Below are positions 1 through 5,090 of a stretch of DNA of 6,482 nucleotides, in pieces. The position numbers and the translations under genes are program-made. Positions within the stretch are counted from its first letter, which is position 1. Every line of letters begins with the position of its first letter. The notes beneath the pieces were generated by a model. It had not been told where the DNA came from. It ran no database searches and saw only the letters and a list, made by a program, of their open reading frames with translations. The stretch comes from Treponema sp. (GTDB lineage: Bacteria > Spirochaetota > Spirochaetia > Treponematales > Treponemataceae), in contig JAGADS010000356.1 in the NCBI GenBank assembly GCA_017613485.1, positions 1-6,482 on the forward strand. Reading direction: 5' to 3'.

Positions 1-35
1 ACATTCATGTAATACAATATGTATGGAAAAAGATA

Positions 36-70
36 ATTACGCATTATGCATTACGAATTACGAATTATCA
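36..70. repeat. Five-unit 7-bp tandem repeat (ATTACGA-type heptamer)
   Basis: Five consecutive heptamers, consensus ATTACGA with variants ATTACGC, ATTATGC and ATTATCA, fill this stretch without gaps. Read on the minus strand they contain stop codons, and the last unit directly touches the stop codon of the truncated Rpn-type gene at 71-148. Short heptamer arrays of this kind occur between genes in many bacterial genomes; that this array marks the breakpoint of the neighbouring gene is inference. The left 35 bases (1-35) show no gene or clear signal. Confidence 0.75.
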
Positions 71-148
71 TTAATCGGTGTCGCGTCCGAAGATTGCCTT
101 GAATAGCCTGTCCTTGTACTCTCTCTGAGTATTCTCTGTTAAATTCAT
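71..148 (-). pseudogene. N-terminal remnant of an Rpn-family recombination-promoting nuclease/putative transposase (25 codons)
   Basis: On the minus strand an ATG at 148-146 opens a 25-codon frame ending in TAA at 73-71, followed at once by in-frame TGA and TAA. The peptide contains EYKDRLFKAIFGRDT, which I recognise as the conserved opening of Rpn/PD-(D/E)XK nuclease-type putative transposases. These proteins are normally around 300 residues and carry their catalytic motifs downstream, so nothing enzymatic remains here. A good ribosome-binding site (AGGAG, 160-156) sits 7 bases before the ATG, so the start is intact and translation of a short peptide is possible. The homology stops where the heptamer array at 36-70 begins, suggesting deletion or replacement of the 3' part. 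The family call rests on remembered motif similarity over about 15 residues. A genuine small gene is possible but less likely. Confidence 0.7.
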
Positions 149-155
149 AGAAATT

Positions 156-160
156 CTCCT
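156..160 (-). promoter_or_regulatory. Ribosome-binding site of the Rpn remnant
   Basis: The minus strand reads AGGAG here, with 7 bases before the ATG at 148. This strong, well-placed Shine-Dalgarno sequence fixes the start of the remnant and shows that its 5' end has not decayed. Confidence 0.7.
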
Positions 161-196
161 TTTTAGATAATTTTGTTAGGGAGATATTATTTTCCC

Positions 197-214
197 ATAC
201 TATATATATAGTAT
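197..214. repeat. Perfect 18-bp A+T-rich palindrome
   Basis: ATACTATATATATAGTAT equals its own reverse complement over all 18 bases. The alternating TATATATATA centre could unwind easily or extrude. It overlaps the candidate -10 element of the Rpn remnant. Confidence 0.6.
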
Positions 215-235
215 CAGACATGTCATTTTTAACAA
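208..235 (-). promoter_or_regulatory. Candidate promoter for the Rpn remnant, overlapping an 18-bp palindrome
   Basis: On the minus strand TTGTTA (235-230) is followed after 16 bases by TACTAT (213-208), with TGA just before it giving an extended -10 element. The expected start of transcription would leave a leader of roughly 50 bases. The -10 region lies within the perfect palindrome ATACTATATATATAGTAT (197-214), so the palindrome may be an operator or may let the site fire both ways. An 8-bp palindrome GACATGTC (217-224) falls in the spacer. This is a consensus match only. Confidence 0.4.
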
Positions 236-311
236 TTTTTTGGAAAGAAATTTGAAAAAAATGTGAGTTTTTTAATGGAAGCTGGTGTGATGGTGTTGAA
301 ACTGTGATCGA
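236..311. other. Non-coding stretch without recognised signal
   Basis: Between the candidate promoter of the Rpn remnant and the hairpin repeat at 312-345 I see only A/T-rich runs and no coding frame with a ribosome-binding site, no RNA gene and no clear repeat. With the adjoining signals it makes up the 246-bp gap between the remnant and the lipoprotein gene. Confidence 0.5.
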
Positions 312-345
312 TTGTCACGCGAATTCGGGATTTCTACGAAATTCC
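312..345 (+). repeat. Hairpin-bearing dispersed repeat, copy 1 (diverged head)
   Basis: The head TTGTCACGCGAATTC (312-326) differs at two bases from TTGTCACACGGATTC in the copies near 4821 and 5018. It is followed, as in two of those copies, by an 8-bp hairpin: GGGATTTC (327-334), tip TAC, GAAATTCC (338-345), with one G-T wobble on the plus strand. The stem sequence differs from the other copies but its length, position and C-TAC-G tip are the same. It lies 50 bases past the 3' end of the lipoprotein gene. It has no T-run in that gene's direction, so a terminator role is doubtful. Confidence 0.65.
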
Positions 346-394
346 TTTATATGACAAGTGGGAGTGAATAAGGGAAATGAACTGGAAGAAAATA

Positions 395-2221
395 TCAATC
401 TTTTTGCATTGAGAGATTTTCCTTTCTGGCTACCACCAAAGTATCTGCTCCTTTATATGGGATGTGACACAAAAATTTGACTCGCATATTAGGTTTCAAG
501 TTTATAAGATTCTTAAAGACAAAATTATAGCTAGGTTCATCCTCACCGTAAACAAACGATTCTGTATTGAAAAATTTTTTGGTGTCAGGGGATTCTTCTT
601 CTCTGTGCGTAATTGGTGTGAAATCATAATTGTTGTCTGGATCATTATAGTATAATTCACCAGTTAAACCTGTGTTTGCCAAAGAAAAACTATTGTTTGA
701 CATATTATAATAACAGACTACTCCTTGAAGCTTAGCATGACAATTATCACCATTGCTTAAAGACGAACCTGTCCAGTCCTCGTCTATCTGGTAGCGGTAC
801 TGTTTATTAAAGTTTGGATCAGCCACGTCAAAAACAAAAGCATTCATTGATTCTGGGAAAACATAAAATTTGATGTCAAAATTATAATCTATTGAGTCTT
901 GAGACGAGTTTTTATCTATGAACAATAAAAGGTATTGACTTGGATTAACTTTGTTAATAGGAATCACAAAGCGTGTTTCACCAGGAGCATGATTTATGCA
1001 GTGATTGCCATTGAAAAGAGCTGTTCCAAGATTCGTTGGGTTATTTACATAGTTTACTTCGTTATCTATTTTATAATATAACTGATTTGAAGTTGGATCG
1101 GGATTGTTGCCTTTAACCGTTAAAACCAAGGCAATTGATGAATTGCTGGAAAAATTACCAAAAAAGTCATCCAATATTGTGTAATAAATAAACGCAGATC
1201 CACCGTCATAATTCTTTTTGTTGAATTTCAATGCCCCGGAAAAATGTCCGCTTATAACCTCATCATTTGATTGGTATTCAAATGGGGGAAGCTTTTCTTC
1301 AAATGTAAAGCCATCCTTAGATATCCTTGTTTTCCAATCTGATTTAATTGTAGAATCGCTAGAATCCGTGGATACAGGGAATGTATAGTTTGCCAGGAAA
1401 TCTTTTATAGAATGATGGTTGCCATCGAAAGTGAAATCATGCGAATAATTCAAACTTGTTTCACCGCACCTGACTGTATACGGCAATGAAAACCTGTATG
1501 ATGAATCAGGGAAATTTGATTCAGAATCAATTTCATAGTAAGCATCTTCCAGTGGGTAAACCGTAGTACCATTTCTATGCCAAAGTTTCCCATATTCTTT
1601 GAACAACTGTAAACTAATAGGATAATCTGGTTGTGTGGGGTCAGACACTATTGAGCTGGGTTTCTCGAAGCTGTTTGTCCCTCCATCCTCATATTCCAGC
1701 TTCAGGGAAATGGGGCTTTGGGTAAATTTCTTCATTTCTATCGGGACAGTGGTTGCCTCGTAGGGGTCGACTTCGATTCCATCGGAATGACCGGATAAAA
1801 CCAGATGGGGGGAGGTGTTTTCTGAGTCTTTTTTAAGGAACATGTCGAACATTACTTTATAGGTCTGGTTTATCGGAACATAGTCAAAGGTAAATTCAAC
1901 TTTATTATCCGTAAGATATTGCCCTGATGTATTAAAATCACCTGATACTCCACCAGGTTGATTTTCTGTACCGTCAAAACGCACTGTCTTAATCTGCCAG
2001 TCGTTGTATCCCTCGTTGCTTTTTATCTGGACAAGGAAAGTATAATATCCTGTGAGGTCGTCAGTATCTGCCCGTTCTGCATGATAGTTTGCAGCCTGAA
2101 CGGCATCGTCAACGGAAATCGAGAATGTAAGGTCGCCGGTTTTATTGAAAAGAGAAAACAAGTCACATGACACAAAAGACACACAGAAGATTAAAGCAAA
2201 AAGTCCTAAAAGTTTTTTCAT
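395..2221 (-). CDS. Secreted lipoprotein of unknown function, 608 residues
   Basis: The protein opens with a bacterial lipoprotein signal: MKK, a hydrophobic core, and FVSC with the acylated cysteine at position 19, followed by DLFS. Phenylalanine at -3 is unusual in most bacteria but tolerated in spirochaetal lipoboxes. After the signal peptide there is no transmembrane segment. The mature part is acidic, rich in Asn, Ser, Asp, Tyr and Phe, and has alternating hydrophobic stretches suggesting beta-sheet domains. I do not recognise a family or a catalytic motif. The start is supported by GTGAGG ending 7 bases before the ATG. The gene is visibly more A+T-rich than the GH95 and transporter genes. 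It diverges from GH95 across 178 bp. A role in binding surface carbohydrate or host ligands would fit the neighbour but is speculation; it may equally be a lineage-specific surface protein. Confidence 0.88.
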   Translation of the reverse strand: MKKLLGLFALIFCVSFVSCDLFSLFNKTGDLTFSISVDDAVQAANYHAERADTDDLTGYYTFLVQIKSNEGYNDWQIKTVRFDGTENQPGGVSGDFNTSGQYLTDNKVEFTFDYVPINQTYKVMFDMFLKKDSENTSPHLVLSGHSDGIEVDPYEATTVPIEMKKFTQSPISLKLEYEDGGTNSFEKPSSIVSDPTQPDYPISLQLFKEYGKLWHRNGTTVYPLEDAYYEIDSESNFPDSSYRFSLPYTVRCGETSLNYSHDFTFDGNHHSIKDFLANYTFPVSTDSSDSTIKSDWKTRISKDGFTFEEKLPPFEYQSNDEVISGHFSGALKFNKKNYDGGSAFIYYTILDDFFGNFSSNSSIALVLTVKGNNPDPTSNQLYYKIDNEVNYVNNPTNLGTALFNGNHCINHAPGETRFVIPINKVNPSQYLLLFIDKNSSQDSIDYNFDIKFYVFPESMNAFVFDVADPNFNKQYRYQIDEDWTGSSLSNGDNCHAKLQGVVCYYNMSNNSFSLANTGLTGELYYNDPDNNYDFTPITHREEESPDTKKFFNTESFVYGEDEPSYNFVFKNLINLKPNMRVKFLCHIPYKGADTLVVARKENLSMQKD

Positions 2222-2228
2222 GGCAAAA

Positions 2229-2234
2229 CCTCAC
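2229..2234 (-). promoter_or_regulatory. Ribosome-binding site of the lipoprotein gene
   Basis: The minus strand reads GTGAGG here, with 7 bases between it and the ATG at 2221. It supports the start that places a full signal peptide at the N-terminus. Confidence 0.6.
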
Positions 2235-2274
2235 AAAAAAAGGGGCTGACTTTTAAAAACTCTCCACACTATAA

Positions 2275-2303
2275 ATATTAGTGCAATAATTCATATAAAA
2301 CAA
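2275..2303 (-). promoter_or_regulatory. Candidate promoter of the lipoprotein gene
   Basis: On the minus strand TTGTTT (2303-2298), a 17-base spacer and TAATAT (2280-2275) make a sigma-70-like promoter with a leader of about 47 bases. A perfect TTGACA (2327-2322) lies further upstream but has no -10 element at a suitable distance. The region is A/T-rich, so chance matches are likely. Confidence 0.4.
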
Positions 2304-2304
2304 G

Positions 2305-2320
2305 TTTTTTTCGAAAAAAA
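2305..2320. repeat. Perfect 16-bp palindrome T7-CG-A7 between divergent promoters
   Basis: Seven T, then CG, then seven A, self-complementary over 16 bases. It lies between the candidate promoters of the divergent lipoprotein and GH95 genes, immediately upstream of the lipoprotein -35. Such A/T tracts bend DNA and could act as an upstream activating element or operator shared by both genes; there is no direct evidence. Confidence 0.45.
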
Positions 2321-2336
2321 TGTCAAAAAAAATATG

Positions 2337-2365
2337 TGGCACAAGAGGGGGATGTGTGCTAGAAT
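2337..2365 (+). promoter_or_regulatory. Candidate promoter of the GH95 gene (extended -10)
   Basis: TAGAAT (2360-2365) preceded by TGC gives an extended -10 element. The -35 position, 17 bases upstream, holds TGGCAC, a poor match, as expected for an extended -10 promoter. The leader would be around 28 bases, too short for a riboswitch. Confidence 0.4.
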
Positions 2366-2385
2366 AAGGAAACGGCTTTAAAATT

Positions 2386-2392
2386 GAGAGGA
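2386..2392 (+). promoter_or_regulatory. Ribosome-binding site of the GH95 gene
   Basis: GAGAGGA lies 7 bases before the ATG at 2400. It confirms this start, which places the conserved N-terminal GH95 motif at residue 4 and excludes a signal peptide. Confidence 0.65.
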
Positions 2393-2399
2393 TATATAG

Positions 2400-4811
2400 A
2401 TGAATACATTATGGTACAAACAGCCTGCTAAGGACTGGAACGAGGCACTTCCTGTGGGAAACGGTCGTCTTGGTGCAATGGTTTACGGACGGCCTGGACA
2501 TGAAATCATTCAGTTGAACGAGGAGTCCGTATGGTCAGGATGCAGGCAGGACCGCAATAACCGGAGCTCTAGGGAAAACCTTAATAAAATCAGGGAATAC
2601 ATTTCACAGGGGCAGATTCAAAAAGCACAGGAGCTTGCATTTGAGTCAATGACAGGAACCCCCTCAGAACAGGCCGCCTATCAGACAGCGGGAGAACTCC
2701 ACATAGACTGCTACACACGCGAGAACCCCGGAATCACAGGCCCCATGCCGGACTCAGGTCTTGAATTCCAGAACTGTACCGCATACCGCCGCGAACTGGA
2801 TCTGGAGACTGCAATTGCCACGACTTCGTTCAGCTCGGAGACAAGCGTCCCCAGCACTGCCATTTTTGCCAGAAACACAAGGGGAAGCAGCATAAGCTAT
2901 ACACGCGAGGTTTTTGTCTCTAAGACCATGGATGTGATAATGATTCACTTTAGCGCCAATACCCCAAAGAGCATTAATTTCCGAGCATATCTGGACAGGG
3001 GCATTTACACAGGACGCTACTATTCTATAGAAGATGATACACTGATCATGCAGGATTCGCATGGCATTCCTTTTACAATCATGGCAACGGCTGTTTCTTC
3101 CGGGGGAACTGTCCATGCAAAGGGCGGTTCAATTATCGTAGAGGATGCAGACGACGCAACTCTGTTTGTGGACATTCAGACTGCATACAGGAAAAAGCAT
3201 TATGCAAAGAAGTGCGGAAACCTTCACCGTGGAAACAGGGGACTCTTGCGTTTCTGTACCGACCGTGCCCTAAGGAAAATCTGCTTTGCCACAAGCGGTG
3301 TATACCAGAACATGAAGTCAATGCATGTAAGCGAGTCTTCCAGGGAATTCAAGAAAATCACCATGAACCTTACGGAGGGACTAAAGGAAAATGGAGCGGA
3401 GGAGCTTTCGATTCCAACTGATGAGCTTCTTTCCAGATATCCCGAGAGCCCTGCATTGGCAGAACTTTACTGGAATTACGGACGCTATCTTCTTTTGTCT
3501 AGCAGCAGTAAGCCTGGAACTTTGCCTGCTACACTTCAGGGAATATGGAACAATGAGATTAACCCTGCATGGGGAAGCCGCTATACCGTGAACATCAACG
3601 CCGAGATGAATTACTGGCCAAGTGGAATGTGTCGTCTTTTAAAATGCGAGAAGCCTCTGTTCAACTTGATAAAGAGGGCATACAGGAACGGAAAGCAGAC
3701 TGCAAGGATTATGTACGGCTCTGACGGATGGGTCATGCATCACAACACCGACATCTGGGGTGACACGGCTCCACAGGGGGCATGGATTCCGGGAAGCTAC
3801 TGGCCTTTGGGTGCAGCTTGGCTTTCAACTCATATACGCGATTATTACGAGTACACACTGGATAAAAAATTCCTTAAGAAAAATTTCAAGTACATGGTTC
3901 GTGCATGTGAGTTTTTCCAGGATACTCTTGTGCCTTCCAAAGACGGTAAGTATCTTGTGGTTTCTCCGACCGTTTCTCCAGAGAACACCTATTCCCTGAC
4001 TGACGGTCAAAAGGGTGCTCTATCCGCGGGCTGTGACATGGACAACAGGATTCTTGAGCATCTTGTAAAGGCTACGATTGACTCTGCGCTTGATCTGGGA
4101 AAGCTTGAGACTGATCCTGTGGTGCTTGAACTCCGCCAACTGTTGAAGAAAATAGAGGGACCTGTTGTAAAGGAGGACGGAACAATCCGCGAGTGGCCGG
4201 TTGAATGCACGGAAACAGAGCCTGGACACCGCCACATTAGCCATCTGTACGGACTGTATCCGGGAAACAGCATCAACGTTCACCGCACGCCGGAACTTGC
4301 GCAGGCCGCAAAAAAGACAATCGAAAAAAGAGTGGAGAATGGCTCGGGGCAGACTGGATGGTCTCAGGCATGGATCATGAACTTCTGGGCATCGCTTGAG
4401 AACAAGGAAAAAACCGCTGAATGCATCAAGGAGCTTTTTGAGAAATCAACATATTCCAATCTTTTGGACAGGCATCCTCCGTTCCAGATTGACGGTAACT
4501 TCGGAACTCTTGCCGCCATGACAAGGATGATTGTTCAGAGTGAGATTGTGGATGGTGTGGTTGTGATTGAGCTTCTCTCTGCACTCCCTGAAAAATGGAA
4601 GGACGGAAGCCTTAAGAATGTCGCAATAAAGGGAAACCTGAGCATGGACATTTCATGGAAGGACGGTGTCATTGAATCAGCAAGCCTGTATGCCGCTCCA
4701 GGAAGCACGTTCATGGAAGAGGTAGAAATCTACTATCAGGACCGCCTGTACAAGGCCCCGTTAACCGACGGCAAGCTGGACATCAAGAACATCCTGCCCA
4801 CCACGATTTGA
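2400..4811 (+). CDS. GH95 glycoside hydrolase, probable alpha-L-fucosidase, cytoplasmic, 803 residues
   Basis: A complete GH95 enzyme, an inverting hydrolase that removes alpha-1,2-linked L-fucose (some members L-galactose) from oligosaccharides. It opens with the family signature LWYKQPAKDWNEALPVGNGR and has no signal peptide, so it acts on imported sugars. Domains: N-terminal beta-sandwich about 1-265, linker to about 330, (alpha/alpha)6 barrel to about 700, short C-terminal beta-domain. Visible catalytic residues, by correspondence with Bifidobacterium AfcA (N421, N423, E566, D766): N398 and N400 in YTVNINAEMNYW, E528 in SPTVSPEN, and D698 in HPPFQIDGNFG. QGIWNNEINPAWGSRYT and TGWSQAW are further family landmarks. 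Length is normal. T396, two before N398, is where plant-type fucosidases have His; as I recall, Thr there goes with alpha-L-galactosidase activity. Residues 272-292 are poorly conserved and cysteine-containing. There is no other carbohydrate gene in the window, so the pathway is inferred from the family alone. Confidence 0.95.
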   Translation: MNTLWYKQPAKDWNEALPVGNGRLGAMVYGRPGHEIIQLNEESVWSGCRQDRNNRSSRENLNKIREYISQGQIQKAQELAFESMTGTPSEQAAYQTAGELHIDCYTRENPGITGPMPDSGLEFQNCTAYRRELDLETAIATTSFSSETSVPSTAIFARNTRGSSISYTREVFVSKTMDVIMIHFSANTPKSINFRAYLDRGIYTGRYYSIEDDTLIMQDSHGIPFTIMATAVSSGGTVHAKGGSIIVEDADDATLFVDIQTAYRKKHYAKKCGNLHRGNRGLLRFCTDRALRKICFATSGVYQNMKSMHVSESSREFKKITMNLTEGLKENGAEELSIPTDELLSRYPESPALAELYWNYGRYLLLSSSSKPGTLPATLQGIWNNEINPAWGSRYTVNINAEMNYWPSGMCRLLKCEKPLFNLIKRAYRNGKQTARIMYGSDGWVMHHNTDIWGDTAPQGAWIPGSYWPLGAAWLSTHIRDYYEYTLDKKFLKKNFKYMVRACEFFQDTLVPSKDGKYLVVSPTVSPENTYSLTDGQKGALSAGCDMDNRILEHLVKATIDSALDLGKLETDPVVLELRQLLKKIEGPVVKEDGTIREWPVECTETEPGHRHISHLYGLYPGNSINVHRTPELAQAAKKTIEKRVENGSGQTGWSQAWIMNFWASLENKEKTAECIKELFEKSTYSNLLDRHPPFQIDGNFGTLAAMTRMIVQSEIVDGVVVIELLSALPEKWKDGSLKNVAIKGNLSMDISWKDGVIESASLYAAPGSTFMEEVEIYYQDRLYKAPLTDGKLDIKNILPTTI

Positions 4812-4820
4812 GTTAGGTAA

Positions 4821-4860
4821 TTGTCACACGGATTCGAAACAACTACGTTGTTTCCTTTTT
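4821..4860 (+). terminator. Dispersed repeat copy 2; likely terminator of the GH95 gene
   Basis: Ten bases after the GH95 stop codon, the 16-base head TTGTCACACGGATTCG (4821-4836) leads into a perfect 8-bp hairpin, GAAACAAC (4836-4843), tip TAC, GTTGTTTC (4847-4854), followed by CTTTTT. Hairpin plus T-run on the plus strand fits a Rho-independent terminator, though the stem is A/T-rich and the run short. The same head and hairpin layout occurs at 312-345 and, inverted, at 5018-4985. Confidence 0.6.
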
Positions 4861-4984
4861 GGGGATGTGAGGTTTTGCTTTAGCTTACTTTCGTACAGAC
4901 TGATTGGCATTCTGATGAACCAATATCTGTCAGAATAAATTTACAAGACAAGTGCTATCTGACAAAGCCCACTAATCCTTTAAA

Positions 4985-5018
4985 GATTTTACGTAGTAAA
5001 ATCGAATCCGTGTGACAA
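4985..5018 (-). repeat. Dispersed repeat copy 3, inverted orientation
   Basis: On the minus strand the head TTGTCACACGGATTCG (5018-5003) matches copy 2 at all 16 bases and runs into the perfect 8-bp hairpin GATTTTAC (5003-4996), tip TAC, GTAAAATC (4992-4985), followed by TTTAAAGG. The stem sequence is unlike that of copy 2, yet pairing, length and tip are the same. It lies beyond the transporter's own terminator and may act as a second one. Confidence 0.65.
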
Positions 5019-5050
5019 AAATATCAATACTGTCTGATGAAAATTAATAT

Positions 5051-5084
5051 AATAAAAATCACACGGACGAATCCGTGTGACAAT
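5051..5084 (-). terminator. Rho-independent terminator of the NSS transporter gene (repeat copy 4)
   Basis: Just past the transporter stop codon, the minus strand carries the same 16-base head (5083-5068), but here part of the head itself pairs: arms TCACACGGA (5080-5072) and TCCGTGTGA (5067-5059), a perfect 9-bp stem around a TTCG loop, followed by TTTTTATT. The GC-containing stem, tetraloop and T-run make this the strongest terminator in the window, and its position fits termination of the transporter transcript. It shares 16 of 16 head bases with the copy 65 bp away. Confidence 0.8.
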
Positions 5085-5090
5085 ACCTTT

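Larger units (their letters stand above)
4821..5018. repeat. 198-bp non-coding segment with perfect 16-bp terminal inverted repeats (MITE-like)
   Basis: TTGTCACACGGATTCG at the left end and its exact reverse complement CGAATCCGTGTGACAA at the right end bound the segment, and each continues inward into an 8-bp hairpin. The interior has no convincing coding frame; it holds an imperfect stem pairing 4898-4907 with 4920-4931. No clear target-site duplication is visible: the flanks are GGTAA and AAATA. The layout resembles a miniature inverted-repeat element, but may equally be two convergent 3'-end elements facing each other. An alternative right end is the further copy at 5068-5083. Confidence 0.45.

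Noticed and set aside
464..655. Plus-strand 63-codon frame inside the lipoprotein gene.
   Set aside because: It has no ribosome-binding site and lies wholly antisense to a gene with a signal peptide and a good start.
2337..2360. Sigma-54-like promoter upstream of GH95 (TGGCAC followed by GC-containing sequence).
   Set aside because: The GC of a -12 element is not at the required spacing from the GG: GG stands there instead. An extended -10 sigma-70-type promoter fits better.
2366..2399. Riboswitch or structured leader before GH95.
   Set aside because: The predicted leader is only about 30 bases, with no conserved fold.
3213..3275. Possible pair of compensating frameshifts in the GH95 gene: residues 272-292 look unlike the family, and an overlapping frame reads AETFTVETGDSCVSVPTVP before a stop.
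   Set aside because: The flanking sequence on both sides fits GH95 in the annotated frame (AYRKKHY before; RKICFATSGVYQNMKSMHV after). The alternative frame adds no family motif and hits a stop at 3271-3273. The segment is a variable linker, so it is best left in frame.
312..5083. Classifying the hairpin repeats as REP elements mobilised by a RAYT transposase.
   Set aside because: REP elements carry a short GTAG/GGAG-type tetranucleotide beside the hairpin. Here the conserved part is a 15-16-base head and no RAYT gene is visible, so the name is not justified.
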